A stretch of 56,039 nt of DNA from Sandaracinaceae bacterium (GCA_019694315.1 JAIBCE010000009.1:1-56039), one strand, 5' to 3'. Shown: positions 34,414 to 43,329, counted from the stretch's first letter. Made by a program: numbers and translations. Notes: generated from the letters alone by a model not told the origin.

Positions 34414-34452
34414 GTCGAGGCTGCCTGCGGGCCGTCCTCGACGAGGATCGAC
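34414..34452 (+). promoter_or_regulatory. Candidate S6:S18-type RNA leader of rpsF
   Basis: Immediately before the rpsF ATG, GTCGA (34414-34418) can pair with TCGAC (34448-34452), and TCCTC (34435-34439) with GAGGA (34443-34447) around a GAC loop. The two helices stack on the 3' side; the 5' side leaves a 16-base asymmetric loop that ends in CCG (34432-34434). The GAGGA ribosome binding site is held in the inner helix. Known S6:S18 autoregulatory leaders share this plan: a stem, an internal loop with a conserved CCG, and a capping hairpin. Occlusion of the ribosome binding site would give translational feedback. Found by eye only. Confidence 0.48.
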
Positions 34453-34974
34453 ATGACCCAGGTGACCACCCACACGCGTCCGGCACGCGAGTACGAGCTC
34501 GTCTACATCCTCAACCCGAACGTCGACCCCGACGAGGCCGAGAAGATCTCGACCCGCATCCAGGAGGTCGTCGCGCGCCTCGGCGGCAAGATCACGAAGG
34601 TCGACCAGTGGGGTCGCCGTCGCCTCGCGTACAACATCAAGAAGTTCTCGCGCGGCGTCTTCGTGTTCGTGAAGCTCGCGGGCTACTCGGATCTCGTCGC
34701 CGAGATCGAGCGCAACCTGCGCAACGCCGACGCGGTCATCCGCTTCCAGACCATCAAGCTCGACACGACCGTCGAGCTCGCGACGGTCGCGGTGAACCCG
34801 GACGAGGTGAAGTTCGAGCGCCTCGCGGTCCCGACGGAGGAGGAGCCCGAGCCCAGCCTCGAGGAGCGCCTCGGCCTCGTCGTGAAGCCGCGCGAGCGCG
34901 TCGAGGAGGAGTTCGTCGACGACGAGGACGGCCCCGACCTCAACAACATCCCCGATCTCGGAAACACGAACTGA
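34453..34974 (+). CDS. rpsF: 30S ribosomal protein S6
   Basis: 173 aa, longer than the usual 95-135 because of a C-terminal acidic extension (EEEPEPSLEERLG ... VEEEFVDDEDGPDL). The S6 core is clear: YELVYILNPNVD, the KVDQWGRRRLAYNIKKFSRG strand-turn and VIRFQTIKLD. S6 binds with S18 to the central domain of 16S rRNA. The ATG was chosen five bases downstream of GAGGA and at the edge of the leader structure; upstream in-frame codons would translate the leader. It is 21 bp from rpsR. The ssb gene often found between rpsF and rpsR is absent. Confidence 0.97.
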   Translation: MTQVTTHTRPAREYELVYILNPNVDPDEAEKISTRIQEVVARLGGKITKVDQWGRRRLAYNIKKFSRGVFVFVKLAGYSDLVAEIERNLRNADAVIRFQTIKLDTTVELATVAVNPDEVKFERLAVPTEEEPEPSLEERLGLVVKPRERVEEEFVDDEDGPDLNNIPDLGNTN

Positions 34975-34995
34975 TCTGCCGGAGGAGAACGAACC

Positions 34996-35322
34996 ATGAT
35001 GAGCCCCGTGTTCGCCCGTCCGGGCAAGGAAGATCCGATGTCGTCGTCCGACGACCGCAGCTCGCGCGCGCCGCGCGCCTTCGGTGAGCGCCGCTCCGGC
35101 GGTGGTGGTGGAGGCATGGGCAAGAAGCGCATGCCGACCTTCACGGCCGATCCCGACTTCGTGTTCGACTACAAGGATCCGGGCACGCTCCGTCACTTCG
35201 TGACCGAGCGCGGCAAGATCGTCCCGCGCCGCATCAGCGGCCTCACGGCGAAGCAGCAGCGTCAGCTGACGAACGCCATCAAGCACGCGCGCAAGATCGC
35301 GCTGCTCCCCTACACCGCGTGA
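34996..35322 (+). CDS. rpsR: 30S ribosomal protein S18
   Basis: 108 aa. The S18 core runs from about residue 50 ([35 protein letters not shown] in meaning, with the RxxR and HFxxxRGKIxPRR features), ending in [12 protein letters not shown]. The N-terminal 45 residues are a Gly/Ser/Arg-rich extension not found in Escherichia coli S18, perhaps contacting extra rRNA. Ribosome binding site GGAGGAG lies nine bases before the ATG. It partners S6 and is next to rplI. Confidence 0.96.
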   Translation: MMSPVFARPGKEDPMSSSDDRSSRAPRAFGERRSGGGGGGMGKKRMPTFTADPDFVFDYKDPGTLRHFVTERGKIVPRRISGLTAKQQRQLTNAIKHARKIALLPYTA

Positions 35323-35354
35323 TGGCGCACGCCTGAGTCGAACGGAGAATCACC

Positions 35355-35813
35355 ATGGCAGCGAACATCCAGGTCGTCCTCAAGGACGACGTCGAGAAGC
35401 TCGGTAAGAGCGGCGAGATCGTGAAGGTCAAGCCCGGCTACGCGCGCAACTACCTCCTTCCCCGCGGTCTCGCGGCGCCCGCCACGCGCGGCAACGTCGC
35501 GCAGGTCGAGCACGAGAAGAAGGTCGCGCTCGCGCGTGCGGCCAAGCTCCGCGGCGACGCGGAGGCGGTCGCCAAGCGCATCGATGGCGTGGTCATCGAG
35601 ATCAAGATGCAGGCGGGCGAGGGCGACCGTCTCTTCGGCTCGGTGGGCACGAAGGACATCGCCGAGGCGCTCAAGAGCAAGGGTCACGAGGTCGACCGCA
35701 AGAAGATCCAGCTCCCGGAGCCGATCAAGTTCGCGGGCGAGCACACGGTCACCGTGAAGCTCGGCTACGAAGTGGCGGCGACGATCAAGGTCAACGTCGT
35801 CAAGGCGGACTGA
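35355..35813 (+). CDS. rplI: 50S ribosomal protein L9
   Basis: 152 aa, standard length. The N-terminal L9 domain has VVLKDDVEKLGKSGEIVKVK and PGYARNYLLPRGLA; a long connecting helix (EHEKKVALARAAKLRGDAEA) leads to the C-terminal domain (DRLFGSVGTKDIAEALKS). It binds domain V of 23S rRNA at the base of L1. Ribosome binding site CGGAGAA precedes the ATG. It is the last gene of the pth-rpsF-rpsR-rplI block and is followed by a hairpin before the convergent gene. Confidence 0.97.
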   Translation: MAANIQVVLKDDVEKLGKSGEIVKVKPGYARNYLLPRGLAAPATRGNVAQVEHEKKVALARAAKLRGDAEAVAKRIDGVVIEIKMQAGEGDRLFGSVGTKDIAEALKSKGHEVDRKKIQLPEPIKFAGEHTVTVKLGYEVAATIKVNVVKAD

Positions 35814-35852
35814 CCTCCGCGGAGGCGCTCACGCTCCTCCGAGCTCTCGATG

Positions 35853-35878
35853 CGAGGCGGCCCTCCGGGGTCGCCTCG
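35853..35878. terminator. Candidate terminator after rplI
   Basis: CGAGGCG and CGCCTCG pair across a 12-base loop, then TGTCGTTCC follows on the plus strand. It sits between convergent rplI and the FNR-like gene, so it may serve both strands. Only a weak T-rich tail. Confidence 0.45.
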
Positions 35879-35907
35879 TGTCGTTCCGTCGGGGAGGATC
35901 TTCTCTG

Positions 35908-36696
35908 TCAGTAATTCGTGATCACGTCGGCGGCCTCGCCGCCGAGGGCCACGTAGCCCTCGCGCAGCGACGTCACCATCGCCGGCTGGCCCACCGCGAT
36001 CACGAACGTCTCTCGTACGGTGCCGCGCGCCTCGAGCCTCGAGAGCAAGGCCTCGTGTGCGAGCACGCCGTGCACCGTGCCGTCGCGGTCGGGCTCCGAG
36101 CAGTGCACGTGGAGCTCGAGGCCTGCGGCGCGATGACGCTCGAGCTCGGCCTCGTACGCGACGTGCGCGGGGCTTCGCACGCCCAGATCGAGCGAGCGGT
36201 GGCGCGTGGTGAGGCCCGTCGCGCGCGCGTGCTCGATGGCCGCGCGCACCGGCGCGGGCGCGGTCGCGGTGGCCACGAACGCGAGATCTCTGCCCTCGGC
36301 GCGGCGGAGGTCGAAGCCTGCGCCCGCGGGCTCGGACACGAGGACGGGCGCGCCGATCGGCAGCGTCGCGAGCGCGTCGGCGGCCTCGCCACCCTCGGGG
36401 TTGTTCGTGCGGAGGAGGAAGCGCAGCGTGGGCACGGGGCCGCTCGGGGTGCCGTCCTCGTCGTGACCGCCGTCCTCGAGCGTGTCCTCGAGCGGCGCGT
36501 TCCACATGGCGAACACGCCCTCCAGCGCGACGCCTGCGCGCACCGGGACCGCGACCTTCACGAACTGCCCGGGCCGGACGTGCGCCGCCCGGAGCCCCGG
36601 GTGCACGGCGATCGAGACGCCGACCTGGTCGGCGGCGACCTCCGCACGACGCGCGAGGTACGCGGGCACGAGCGCGGAGAAGGTGGGCAGCGGCAC
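35908..36696 (-). CDS. Ferredoxin-NADP reductase-like FAD/NAD oxidoreductase
   Basis: 262 aa from the GTG that gives MPLPTFSALVPAYLARR; a TTG 23 codons earlier would extend it. The order fits the FNR fold: a beta-barrel FAD domain with VRPGQFVKV and APVLVSEPAGAGF (pyrophosphate loop), then a nucleotide domain with LAFVATATAPAPVRAAIEHA and a C-terminal FVIAVGQPAMVTSLREG, corresponding to the CGPxxM segment (here VGQPAM) of NAD(P)-binding FNR relatives. The RxYS flavin motif is not obvious, so flavin binding is less certain. Electron partner unknown. It is divergent from the TPR membrane gene. Confidence 0.7.
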   Translation of the reverse strand: MPLPTFSALVPAYLARRAEVAADQVGVSIAVHPGLRAAHVRPGQFVKVAVPVRAGVALEGVFAMWNAPLEDTLEDGGHDEDGTPSGPVPTLRFLLRTNNPEGGEAADALATLPIGAPVLVSEPAGAGFDLRRAEGRDLAFVATATAPAPVRAAIEHARATGLTTRHRSLDLGVRSPAHVAYEAELERHRAAGLELHVHCSEPDRDGTVHGVLAHEALLSRLEARGTVRETFVIAVGQPAMVTSLREGYVALGGEAADVITNY

Positions 36697-36812
36697 GCGC
36701 CGTTTGTGCGTCGGATCGGCGCGCGCGTCGAGGCCGAGGCGCTGGCCAGGATGCGCGCCGCGCAAAACGCGGTATCGCTCGCGTCCTTCGCCCGCCCCCT
36801 CGAGGTTCGATC

Positions 36813-37715
36813 GTGGCCAAGCCCAAGAAGCTGCCCCTCCCGTCCGAGTCCGCGCCCAAGCCCTCGGCGCAGTCCTTCGAGACCCCGAAGATCAAGTGGA
36901 ACGTGATCGCCCAGATCGCGGCCGTCACGGTCGTGGTTTGGATCTTCGCGTTCCTCCTCGTGCCGTACATCGGCTACTGGGGCGTGGGCGTGGTCGGCGT
37001 GCTCACGCTCGGCCTGCTCGGCTTCGGCGTCTACGTGTGGAACCTGACGCGCCGTCAGGGTGCGCTCGCAGAGATCCTCAAGCAGGCGACCACCGACGAG
37101 GCGGGCCGCAAGGCCGCGATCGAGAAGCTCGCGGCGGCCGGCGACAGCGACGCGATGAACGCGATGGCGCGCGCGCAGCTCGTGGCGCGTGACGACCCGA
37201 AGGAGGCGATCGCCATCCTCGAGTCGATCCAGATCCACAAGGCCGACGCGGTCATCCAGGACGACATCCGCGCGAACCTCGGCTACCTCTACCTCGCGAC
37301 CAACCGCGTGAAGGATGCGCGCGCGATCGCCGACCAGATCGGCTACGACAAGGGCGCGACCACCAAGCAGAAGGCCATGTACGTGGCCGTCGTGGCCGAG
37401 GCCAAGTCCCGCACGGGCGATCCCCAGCGCGCCAAGGAGATCCTCGAGACGCTCGACACGAACGACGCCGAGGTCGCCGAGCTCCTGCCGATGGTGCAGC
37501 GCGCGCAGGTGTTCACGTTCTTCGGCACCAAGAACCGAGGCCTCGCCCGCAAGGCGATGGAGGGCCTCATCGCCACCGACCCGAACCTGCTCGCGCCGTT
37601 CCTGGCCACCAAGGCCGCCACGCCGGCCGACGTGGAGATGCAGAAGATGGCGCGCGAGGTCCTGGGGGCCGCGAATTTCCAGACGAAGCAGCGCACGAAG
37701 ATGGTCCGCGGCTGA
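36813..37715 (+). CDS. Inner-membrane protein with two TM helices and a TPR-like C-terminal domain
   Basis: 300 aa, GTG start. A basic N-terminus (MAKPKKLPLP) precedes two membrane helices at about 31-51 and 56-77. The rest, from residue 80, is helical and repeat-like: ATTDEAGRKAAIEKLAAAGD, then ALNAMARAQL-type helices, IHKADAVIQDDIRANLGYLY and VAELLPMVQRAQVFTFFG. It resembles TPR adaptor proteins that project into the cytoplasm. Partner proteins cannot be named. No Shine-Dalgarno is obvious. The gene stands alone between the FNR-like gene (divergent) and the DUF3604 lipoprotein gene. Confidence 0.75.
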   Translation: MAKPKKLPLPSESAPKPSAQSFETPKIKWNVIAQIAAVTVVVWIFAFLLVPYIGYWGVGVVGVLTLGLLGFGVYVWNLTRRQGALAEILKQATTDEAGRKAAIEKLAAAGDSDAMNAMARAQLVARDDPKEAIAILESIQIHKADAVIQDDIRANLGYLYLATNRVKDARAIADQIGYDKGATTKQKAMYVAVVAEAKSRTGDPQRAKEILETLDTNDAEVAELLPMVQRAQVFTFFGTKNRGLARKAMEGLIATDPNLLAPFLATKAATPADVEMQKMAREVLGAANFQTKQRTKMVRG

Positions 37716-37793
37716 GCCGAGCGGTCCGGGCGCAGGTCTCGGTCTCCGTCTGGCGGCTTCGCGCCTCGGCGCCCCACGTCTATGCTCCGCCAC

Positions 37794-39809
37794 GTGGACC
37801 GCCGCCTCGCTCTGCTCCTCGTCGTGCTCGCGTGCGCCGGGTGTCCGTCGAGCCCAGCCGACGACGCGGGGATCGACGCGGGGATGGACGCGCGTGCGTC
37901 GGGGCGTGACGCCGATCGCGACGCACCTCGCCGGCCCGATGCGCCCGATCCCGACATCTCCTTCGTGGGCAACTGCGACGCCGGCGAGGCGCCCGACGCC
38001 TCCACGGGCGAGATCGTCCGCTACACCGAGACGCGCGAGCCGTGCGCGGATCGCAGCGCGGTGCGCAACCTCTACTGGGGCGATCTGCACGTGCACACGC
38101 GCAACAGCTTCGACAGCTGGGCTGCGGGCAACGAGACCACGCCCGACGACGCGTACCGCTTCGCGCGCGGCGAAGAGGTGGAGATCTACGGCGATCCGAG
38201 CCCGCGACGCGTGCGGCTCACGCGACCGCTCGACTTCGCGGCGGTGACCGATCACTCGGAGTTCCTCGGCGAGGTCGACATCTGTCGTGAGCCCGGCGCG
38301 CCCGGCTACGACAGCCGCACGTGTCGCACGTATCGAGAGCGCGGGCGCGACGCGACCGTGGTGGTGGGCGTGCGCCTCGCGTCGGCCTCGCCCTCGCGGG
38401 ATCGCGCGGTGTGCGGCGAGGATCTCGAGGACTGCCGCGCGCACGCGCGCACCGTGTGGGAGGACGTGCAGGCGATCGCCGAGCGTCACTACGATCGCAG
38501 CGCGGGCTGCGGCTTCACCACCTTCGTTGCCTACGAGTACACGCTCAACCCGGGCGTGAACAACCTCCACCGCAACGTGATCTTCCGGAACGAGCACGTG
38601 CCGGAGCTGCCGGTGAGCGTGTTCGAGGCGCCCGTGCCCGAGGAGCTCTGGCAGGCGCTCGAGGCCACGTGCACCACGTGCGGCGGCTGCGAGGCGCTCA
38701 CCATCCCGCACAACGGCAACCAGAGCGCGGGCCGCATGTACTCGCTCTCGGAGCTCGATGGCCTCGACGAGAGCGCGAGCGCCGCGATGCTCGCGCGACG
38801 ACACCGCTACGAGCCGCTCGTCGAGATCGTGCAGCACAAGGGCGCCTCCGAGTGCCGCCCCGAGCTGTCGTTCGGCCTCGCCGACGAGCAGTGCGACTTC
38901 GAGCTCGTGCGGAGCGGGCTCGCGGGCGCCGCGGGCATCTCGCCCGAGCTGCCTCCGTGCAACGGTGACGGCACCGGCGTCGGCAGCACGTGCTGGTCGC
39001 GCGACGACTACATCCGTCATGCGATGAGCCGCGGCCTCGAGATGGAGCGCGCGCACGGAGTGAACCCCATCGAGCAGGGCTTCGTGGGCTCGACCGACAC
39101 GCACAACGGCACCTCGGGGCGCGTGGACGAGGAGAGCTTCGGTGGTCACCTCGCGATGGCCGATGCGGCGCCGCTCACCCTCCTCGACAACGGTCCCGGT
39201 GGGCTCGCGGCCGTGTGGGCCGTGGAGAATTCACGCGACGCGATCTTCGAGGCCCTCCAGCGACGCGAGACCTACGCGACGAGCGGCACGCGCATCGCGC
39301 TCCGCGTGTTCGCCTCCACCACGCACGCGTGGGACGACGCGCTCTGCGGCGATCCCACGTTGCTCGCGCGCGGCTACGACGAGGGCGTGCCGATGGGGGG
39401 AAACCTCGCGGCCACCGCCGCGCCGAGCTTCGTCGTGCAGGCGATGGCCGACGTGGTGCCGATCGGCCTCGTGCAGGTGGTGAAGGTGTGGGTGGATGCG
39501 ACGGGTCGACACGAGCGCGTCTTCGACGTGGCGAGCCCCGGCGCGCGTGATGCCGACGTCGACCTCGACACCTGCACCCCGCGCGGCACGGGCGCCATGG
39601 AGCTCTGCGCCACGTGGACCGATCCCGAGTGGTCGGCCGACCAGAGCGCTGCGTACTACGTGCGGGTGCTCGAGAACCCGAGCTGTCGCTGGACGGGCTG
39701 GCAGTGCTCGCGCATGGCGGCGGCCGATCGACCCGAGGCGTGCTCGAGCCCCGAGGTACCGCTCACGCTGCGTGAGCGGGCGTGGTCGAGCCCCATCTGG
39801 GTGCGCTGA
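37794..39809 (+). CDS. DUF3604 lipoprotein (PHP-like metal site)
   Basis: 671 aa. Lipoprotein signal (LLVVLACAGC) and a DAG-rich linker. RNLYWGDLHVHTRNSFDSW near residue 90 is the DUF3604 signature; its H-x-H, with AVTDHSEFLGEVD and IEQGFVGSTDTHNGTSG further on, form a PHP-like metal site, so a hydrolase is likely but its substrate is unknown. The body is long and Cys-rich in places. I chose the GTG because TATGCT ends seven bases before it and would contain the alternative ATG at 37782; annotators may prefer that ATG, which adds four residues. The same DUF family is frequent in myxobacteria and marine bacteria. Confidence 0.85.
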   Translation: MDRRLALLLVVLACAGCPSSPADDAGIDAGMDARASGRDADRDAPRRPDAPDPDISFVGNCDAGEAPDASTGEIVRYTETREPCADRSAVRNLYWGDLHVHTRNSFDSWAAGNETTPDDAYRFARGEEVEIYGDPSPRRVRLTRPLDFAAVTDHSEFLGEVDICREPGAPGYDSRTCRTYRERGRDATVVVGVRLASASPSRDRAVCGEDLEDCRAHARTVWEDVQAIAERHYDRSAGCGFTTFVAYEYTLNPGVNNLHRNVIFRNEHVPELPVSVFEAPVPEELWQALEATCTTCGGCEALTIPHNGNQSAGRMYSLSELDGLDESASAAMLARRHRYEPLVEIVQHKGASECRPELSFGLADEQCDFELVRSGLAGAAGISPELPPCNGDGTGVGSTCWSRDDYIRHAMSRGLEMERAHGVNPIEQGFVGSTDTHNGTSGRVDEESFGGHLAMADAAPLTLLDNGPGGLAAVWAVENSRDAIFEALQRRETYATSGTRIALRVFASTTHAWDDALCGDPTLLARGYDEGVPMGGNLAATAAPSFVVQAMADVVPIGLVQVVKVWVDATGRHERVFDVASPGARDADVDLDTCTPRGTGAMELCATWTDPEWSADQSAAYYVRVLENPSCRWTGWQCSRMAAADRPEACSSPEVPLTLRERAWSSPIWVR

Positions 39810-39842
39810 CTTTCTCGCGGGATCCGCAGGAGACGAGATGGC

Positions 39843-40994
39843 ATGACGAGCGCTCCCGAGATGCCCACCCTCGAGCGCGTACGCGCGCTCGCGCCGAGCC
39901 TCCGCGCGCACCGGCGCACGATCGAGCGCGACCAGCGCCTGCCCGACGAGGTCCTGCGGGCCCTCGTCGAGCTCGATGTGCTGCGGGGCCTCGCGCCGCG
40001 TTCGATCGGCGCCCCCGAGCTGAGCCCGCGCGCGATGATCGCGGTCCTCGAGGCGCTCGCGGAGGGCGACGCGTCGGTCGCGTGGATCGCGATGGTGGCG
40101 AGCACGACGAGCCTCGCGGGTGGCTACCTCCCCGAGGCCGGCGCGCGCGAGATCTTCGGAGACTCGACGAAGATCGCGTGCGGCGTCTTCGCGCCCGGTG
40201 GACGCGCCGTGGAGGTCGAGGGCGGCGTGCGTGTGACCGGTCGCTGGAGCTTCGGGAGCGGCAGCGCGCACGCCACGCACGTGCTCGGTGGGTTCCTCGT
40301 CGAGCGAGAGGGAGAGGGCGGCCCCGAGCGCGTGATGAGGCAGGGCTTTCTCATGCGCGACCAGGTCGAGATCGTCGAGACGTGGGACACGCTGGGGATG
40401 CGCGGCACGGGCTCGAACGACTTCGTCGCGACCGACGCCTTCGTGCCCTCGCACCGCCTGCTCTCGCTCACGACGGCGCCGCGAGAGCCGGGCCTCACCT
40501 ACCGATTCCCGCTCTTCGGGCTGCTCGCGCTCGGCGTCTCGGCGGTCGCGACGGGCCTCGCTCGAAGCGCGATCGACGAGCTGCGCAGCGTGGTCACGAC
40601 CAAGCGGCCTCAGGGCAGCAAGCGCACGCTCGCGGAGCGCGAGGTCATCCAGCTCGAGCTCGCGAGGGCGGAGATGAGCCTGCGCGCGGCGCGTGCGCTC
40701 GTGCGCGAGACCGTGGTGGACGTCGAGTCTCGCGTGCTCTTCGGTGAGTCGATGAGCACGACGGACCGCGCGCTCCTGCGGGCCACGGCCGCTCACGCCA
40801 CGCACGCCGCCGCCGACGTGGTGAGGACGGCGCACCGACTCGTCGGCTCGAGCTCCATCTTCGAGTCGAGCGCGCTCGCGCAGGCGTTTCGCGACGTGCA
40901 CGTCGCCACCCAGCACGCGATGGTGGCCGAGCCGGTGTTCGCCCTCGCCGGCCGCGTGATGCTCGGCCTGCCCACCGACGACACGCTGCTGTAG
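39843..40994 (+). CDS. Acyl-CoA dehydrogenase-fold flavoprotein (HsaA/DszC-type monooxygenase-like)
   Basis: 383 aa. Helical N-terminus, a central beta domain with ACGVFAPGGRAVEVEGGVRVTGRWSF and VEIVETWDTLGMRGTGSNDF, and a helical C-terminus with RSAIDEL and AAHATHAAADVVRTAHRLVGS. The missing catalytic Glu of true acyl-CoA dehydrogenases and the overall length fit the group D flavin monooxygenases and related reductive enzymes (HsaA, DszC, HpaB type). A hydroxylation of an aromatic or other small molecule is inferred; a flavin reductase partner is not adjacent, although an FNR-like gene lies 3 kb upstream. Ribosome binding site AGGAG precedes the ATG. Confidence 0.82.
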   Translation: MTSAPEMPTLERVRALAPSLRAHRRTIERDQRLPDEVLRALVELDVLRGLAPRSIGAPELSPRAMIAVLEALAEGDASVAWIAMVASTTSLAGGYLPEAGAREIFGDSTKIACGVFAPGGRAVEVEGGVRVTGRWSFGSGSAHATHVLGGFLVEREGEGGPERVMRQGFLMRDQVEIVETWDTLGMRGTGSNDFVATDAFVPSHRLLSLTTAPREPGLTYRFPLFGLLALGVSAVATGLARSAIDELRSVVTTKRPQGSKRTLAEREVIQLELARAEMSLRAARALVRETVVDVESRVLFGESMSTTDRALLRATAAHATHAAADVVRTAHRLVGSSSIFESSALAQAFRDVHVATQHAMVAEPVFALAGRVMLGLPTDDTLL

Positions 40995-41126
40995 AGCGGG
41001 GTCAGGACCGAGCGCTCCTCGCGTCGGGGAAGAAGGCTCCGTCGGACGGCGGCACGCGCCTGCTTGCCTGCTAAGACCCGCCCGCCCCCAGCCATCGTCT
41101 CGCTGCGGGAACCAGGAGAGTGATCC

Positions 41127-43145
41127 GTGAATTCCGAATCGAACGCTTCCGCTCAGCCCATGAAGCCCGTCTTCGCCCTGCTCAAGGAGCGCGGCGCGCT
41201 GCCGAACAACACCGTGGCCGCGCACCTCCTCCGCGAGGGCGCACCGCCGAAGATCGTCGACCTCCACACGCCGGTGCCCGAGGACAGCAAGCTCGAGGCG
41301 CTGCCCGCCGCGCACCCCGACGCGCTCGCCGTGATCCGTCACAGCTCTGCGCACGTGATGGCCGACGCGGTCCAGCGCCTCTTCCCCGGCACCAAGGTCG
41401 CGTTCGGTCCCGCGACGGACAACGGCTTCTACTACGACTACGACAAGCCCGGCGGTCCGTTCACGGACGAGGACCTGCGCGCCATCGAGAAGAAGATGGC
41501 CGAGATCATCGCGCAGGATCTCCGCTTCACGCGTGAGGTCGTGAGCCCCGATCAGGCGCGCGCGATCCTCCAGAAGACGAACGAGACCTACAAGCTCGAG
41601 CACCTCGAGCGTCTCGTGGGGCAGGGCGAGGAGATCTCGCTCTACAAGCACGGCGAGTGGGTGGACCTCTGCGAGGGGCCCCACGTTCCGTCGACGCGCT
41701 ACCTCAAGGCGTTCCAGCTCACGATGGTGGCGGGCGCGTACTGGCGTGGCGTCGAGACGAACCCGATGCTCCAGCGCATCTACGGCACGGCCTTCGCGGA
41801 CAAGAAGGCGCTCGAGGACTACCTCAAGCAGCTCGAGGAGGCGAAGAAGCGCGACCACCGCAAGCTCGGCAAGGAGCTCGAGCTCGTGACGTTCCATCCG
41901 TGGGCGCCCGCCTCGCCGTTCTTCCTCCCGCGCGGCGCGGCCATCTACAACGCGCTCATCGAGTACGTGCGTCAGCTCTACGTGCGCTTCGACTACATCG
42001 AGGTGATCACGCCGCAGATCTTCGATCGCGAGCTCTTCCTCACGTCGGGCCACCTCCCCGCGTACGCGGAGAACATGTTCCTCGCCGCCTCCAAGGAGAA
42101 CGTCGAGGCCGTGTGCGAGCACCTCGCGGCGATGCAGGACAAGGGCGGCAAGCTCGAGGCCAAGGAGGTCGAGAAGGTGCTGCTCGACGGCATCCGGTTC
42201 GGCGTCAAGCCCATGAACTGCCCGGCGCACGCGCTGATGTTCGGCTCGACGCGGCGTAGCTACCGCGAGCTCCCGATGCGCGTGGCCGACTTCGGACGCC
42301 TGCACCGCTTCGAGCGCAGCGGCGTCACGCAGGGCCTCACACGCGTGCGCACGTTCTGCCAGGACGACGGCCACATCTTCTGCGCGCTCGAGCAGGTGCA
42401 GAGCGAGATCGAGTCGTTCGTGGATCTCGTGTACGCCGTGTACAAGGACTTCGACTTCAGCGACGTGCGCGTGGTGATCGCGACGCGGCCGGAGGTGCGC
42501 ATCGGCGCCGACGAGATCTGGGACGCGGCCGAGAAGGCCCTCGTCGACGGTGTCGAGGCCAAGAAGCTCAAGTACGAGATCGCGCCCGGCGAGGGCGCGT
42601 TCTACGGGCCGAAGATCGAGTTCCACCTCAAGGACGCGATCGGTCGCAGCTGGCAGCTCGGCACCATGCAGGCCGACTTCAACATGGCCGAGCGCTTCGA
42701 CCTCTCGTACGTGGGCGTCGACAACGCGCAGCACCGCCCGGTGGCCTTGCACCGCGCGATCCTGGGCTCGATCGAGCGCTTCTTCGGCGTGCTGATCGAG
42801 CACGTGAGCGGCAGCTTCCCCACGTGGCTCGCGCCCGAGCAGATCACCCTGCTCACGGTGAGCGAGAAGTTCGACGATCACGCCAAGCAGGTGCTCGCCA
42901 AGCTGAAGGCGGCGGGCATCCGCGCGGTGGCCGACCTGTCGGGCGACAAGCTCGGCGCCAAGATCCGCGTCGCCCGCAACATGCGGATCCCGTATCGCGC
43001 GGTGGTGGGCGAGAAGGAAGTCGAGTCCGGTGGTCTCTCGCTCAGCTCGCGCGACGAGAACAAGGACCTCGGCATGCTGAGCCTCGACGAGGTGATCGCG
43101 AAGCTCAAGGCCGAGGGCGTGCCGCCGAGCCTCCGCGTCAGCTGA
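41127..43145 (+). CDS. thrS: Threonyl-tRNA synthetase
   Basis: 672 aa with GTG start and AGGAGAG six bases upstream. The editing domain has RHSSAHVMADAVQ and GDLCEGPHVPSTRYL-type residues (here WVDLCEGPHVPS). The class II core has MNCPAHALMF (Zn Cys), RLHRFERSG and QHRPVALHRAILGS with the remaining Zn His; the anticodon domain ends the protein. The TGS domain is shortened: only its second half (AAHLLREGAPPKIVDLHTP) is recognisable after a 33-residue low-complexity start. About 30 residues (VEAVCEHLAAMQDKGGKLEA...) are inserted between the catalytic MF and KPMNCP. It is not followed by infC. Confidence 0.97.
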   Translation: MNSESNASAQPMKPVFALLKERGALPNNTVAAHLLREGAPPKIVDLHTPVPEDSKLEALPAAHPDALAVIRHSSAHVMADAVQRLFPGTKVAFGPATDNGFYYDYDKPGGPFTDEDLRAIEKKMAEIIAQDLRFTREVVSPDQARAILQKTNETYKLEHLERLVGQGEEISLYKHGEWVDLCEGPHVPSTRYLKAFQLTMVAGAYWRGVETNPMLQRIYGTAFADKKALEDYLKQLEEAKKRDHRKLGKELELVTFHPWAPASPFFLPRGAAIYNALIEYVRQLYVRFDYIEVITPQIFDRELFLTSGHLPAYAENMFLAASKENVEAVCEHLAAMQDKGGKLEAKEVEKVLLDGIRFGVKPMNCPAHALMFGSTRRSYRELPMRVADFGRLHRFERSGVTQGLTRVRTFCQDDGHIFCALEQVQSEIESFVDLVYAVYKDFDFSDVRVVIATRPEVRIGADEIWDAAEKALVDGVEAKKLKYEIAPGEGAFYGPKIEFHLKDAIGRSWQLGTMQADFNMAERFDLSYVGVDNAQHRPVALHRAILGSIERFFGVLIEHVSGSFPTWLAPEQITLLTVSEKFDDHAKQVLAKLKAAGIRAVADLSGDKLGAKIRVARNMRIPYRAVVGEKEVESGGLSLSSRDENKDLGMLSLDEVIAKLKAEGVPPSLRVS

Positions 43146-43172
43146 TCACGCAGAGGCACCGACCGGCGACGG

Positions 43173-43196
43173 GCCCGCTCTCTCACGAGGGCGGGC
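43173..43196 (+). terminator. Terminator hairpin of thrS
   Basis: GCCCGCTCTC-tcac-GAGGGCGGGC: ten base pairs (one G-U) with a four-base loop, then TCTCGTCGCTTCG. It lies 27 bases after the thrS stop codon. Good stem, modest T-tail. Confidence 0.6.
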
Positions 43197-43329
43197 TCTC
43201 GTCGCTTCGTGCGCCCCGACGGCGATGCGTGCACCCAGCCGATGTGGGGCGATGGCATCGTGGACGCGTGCTGCTACGAGCTGCGCTCGCGCGTCGTTCC
43301 CTGAGCGCGGCTGGCCGATCGCCTTCGTC

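Noticed and set aside
39231..42881. Minus-strand open frame of about 1,216 codons
   Set aside because: Antisense to the DUF3604, acyl-CoA-dehydrogenase-like and thrS genes; low-complexity His/Arg/Glu sequence without motifs.
43225..43329. N-terminal extension of the methyltransferase
   Set aside because: The residues before MTHPRDSDG are low-complexity and do not fit the family; the later ATG gives the usual length.
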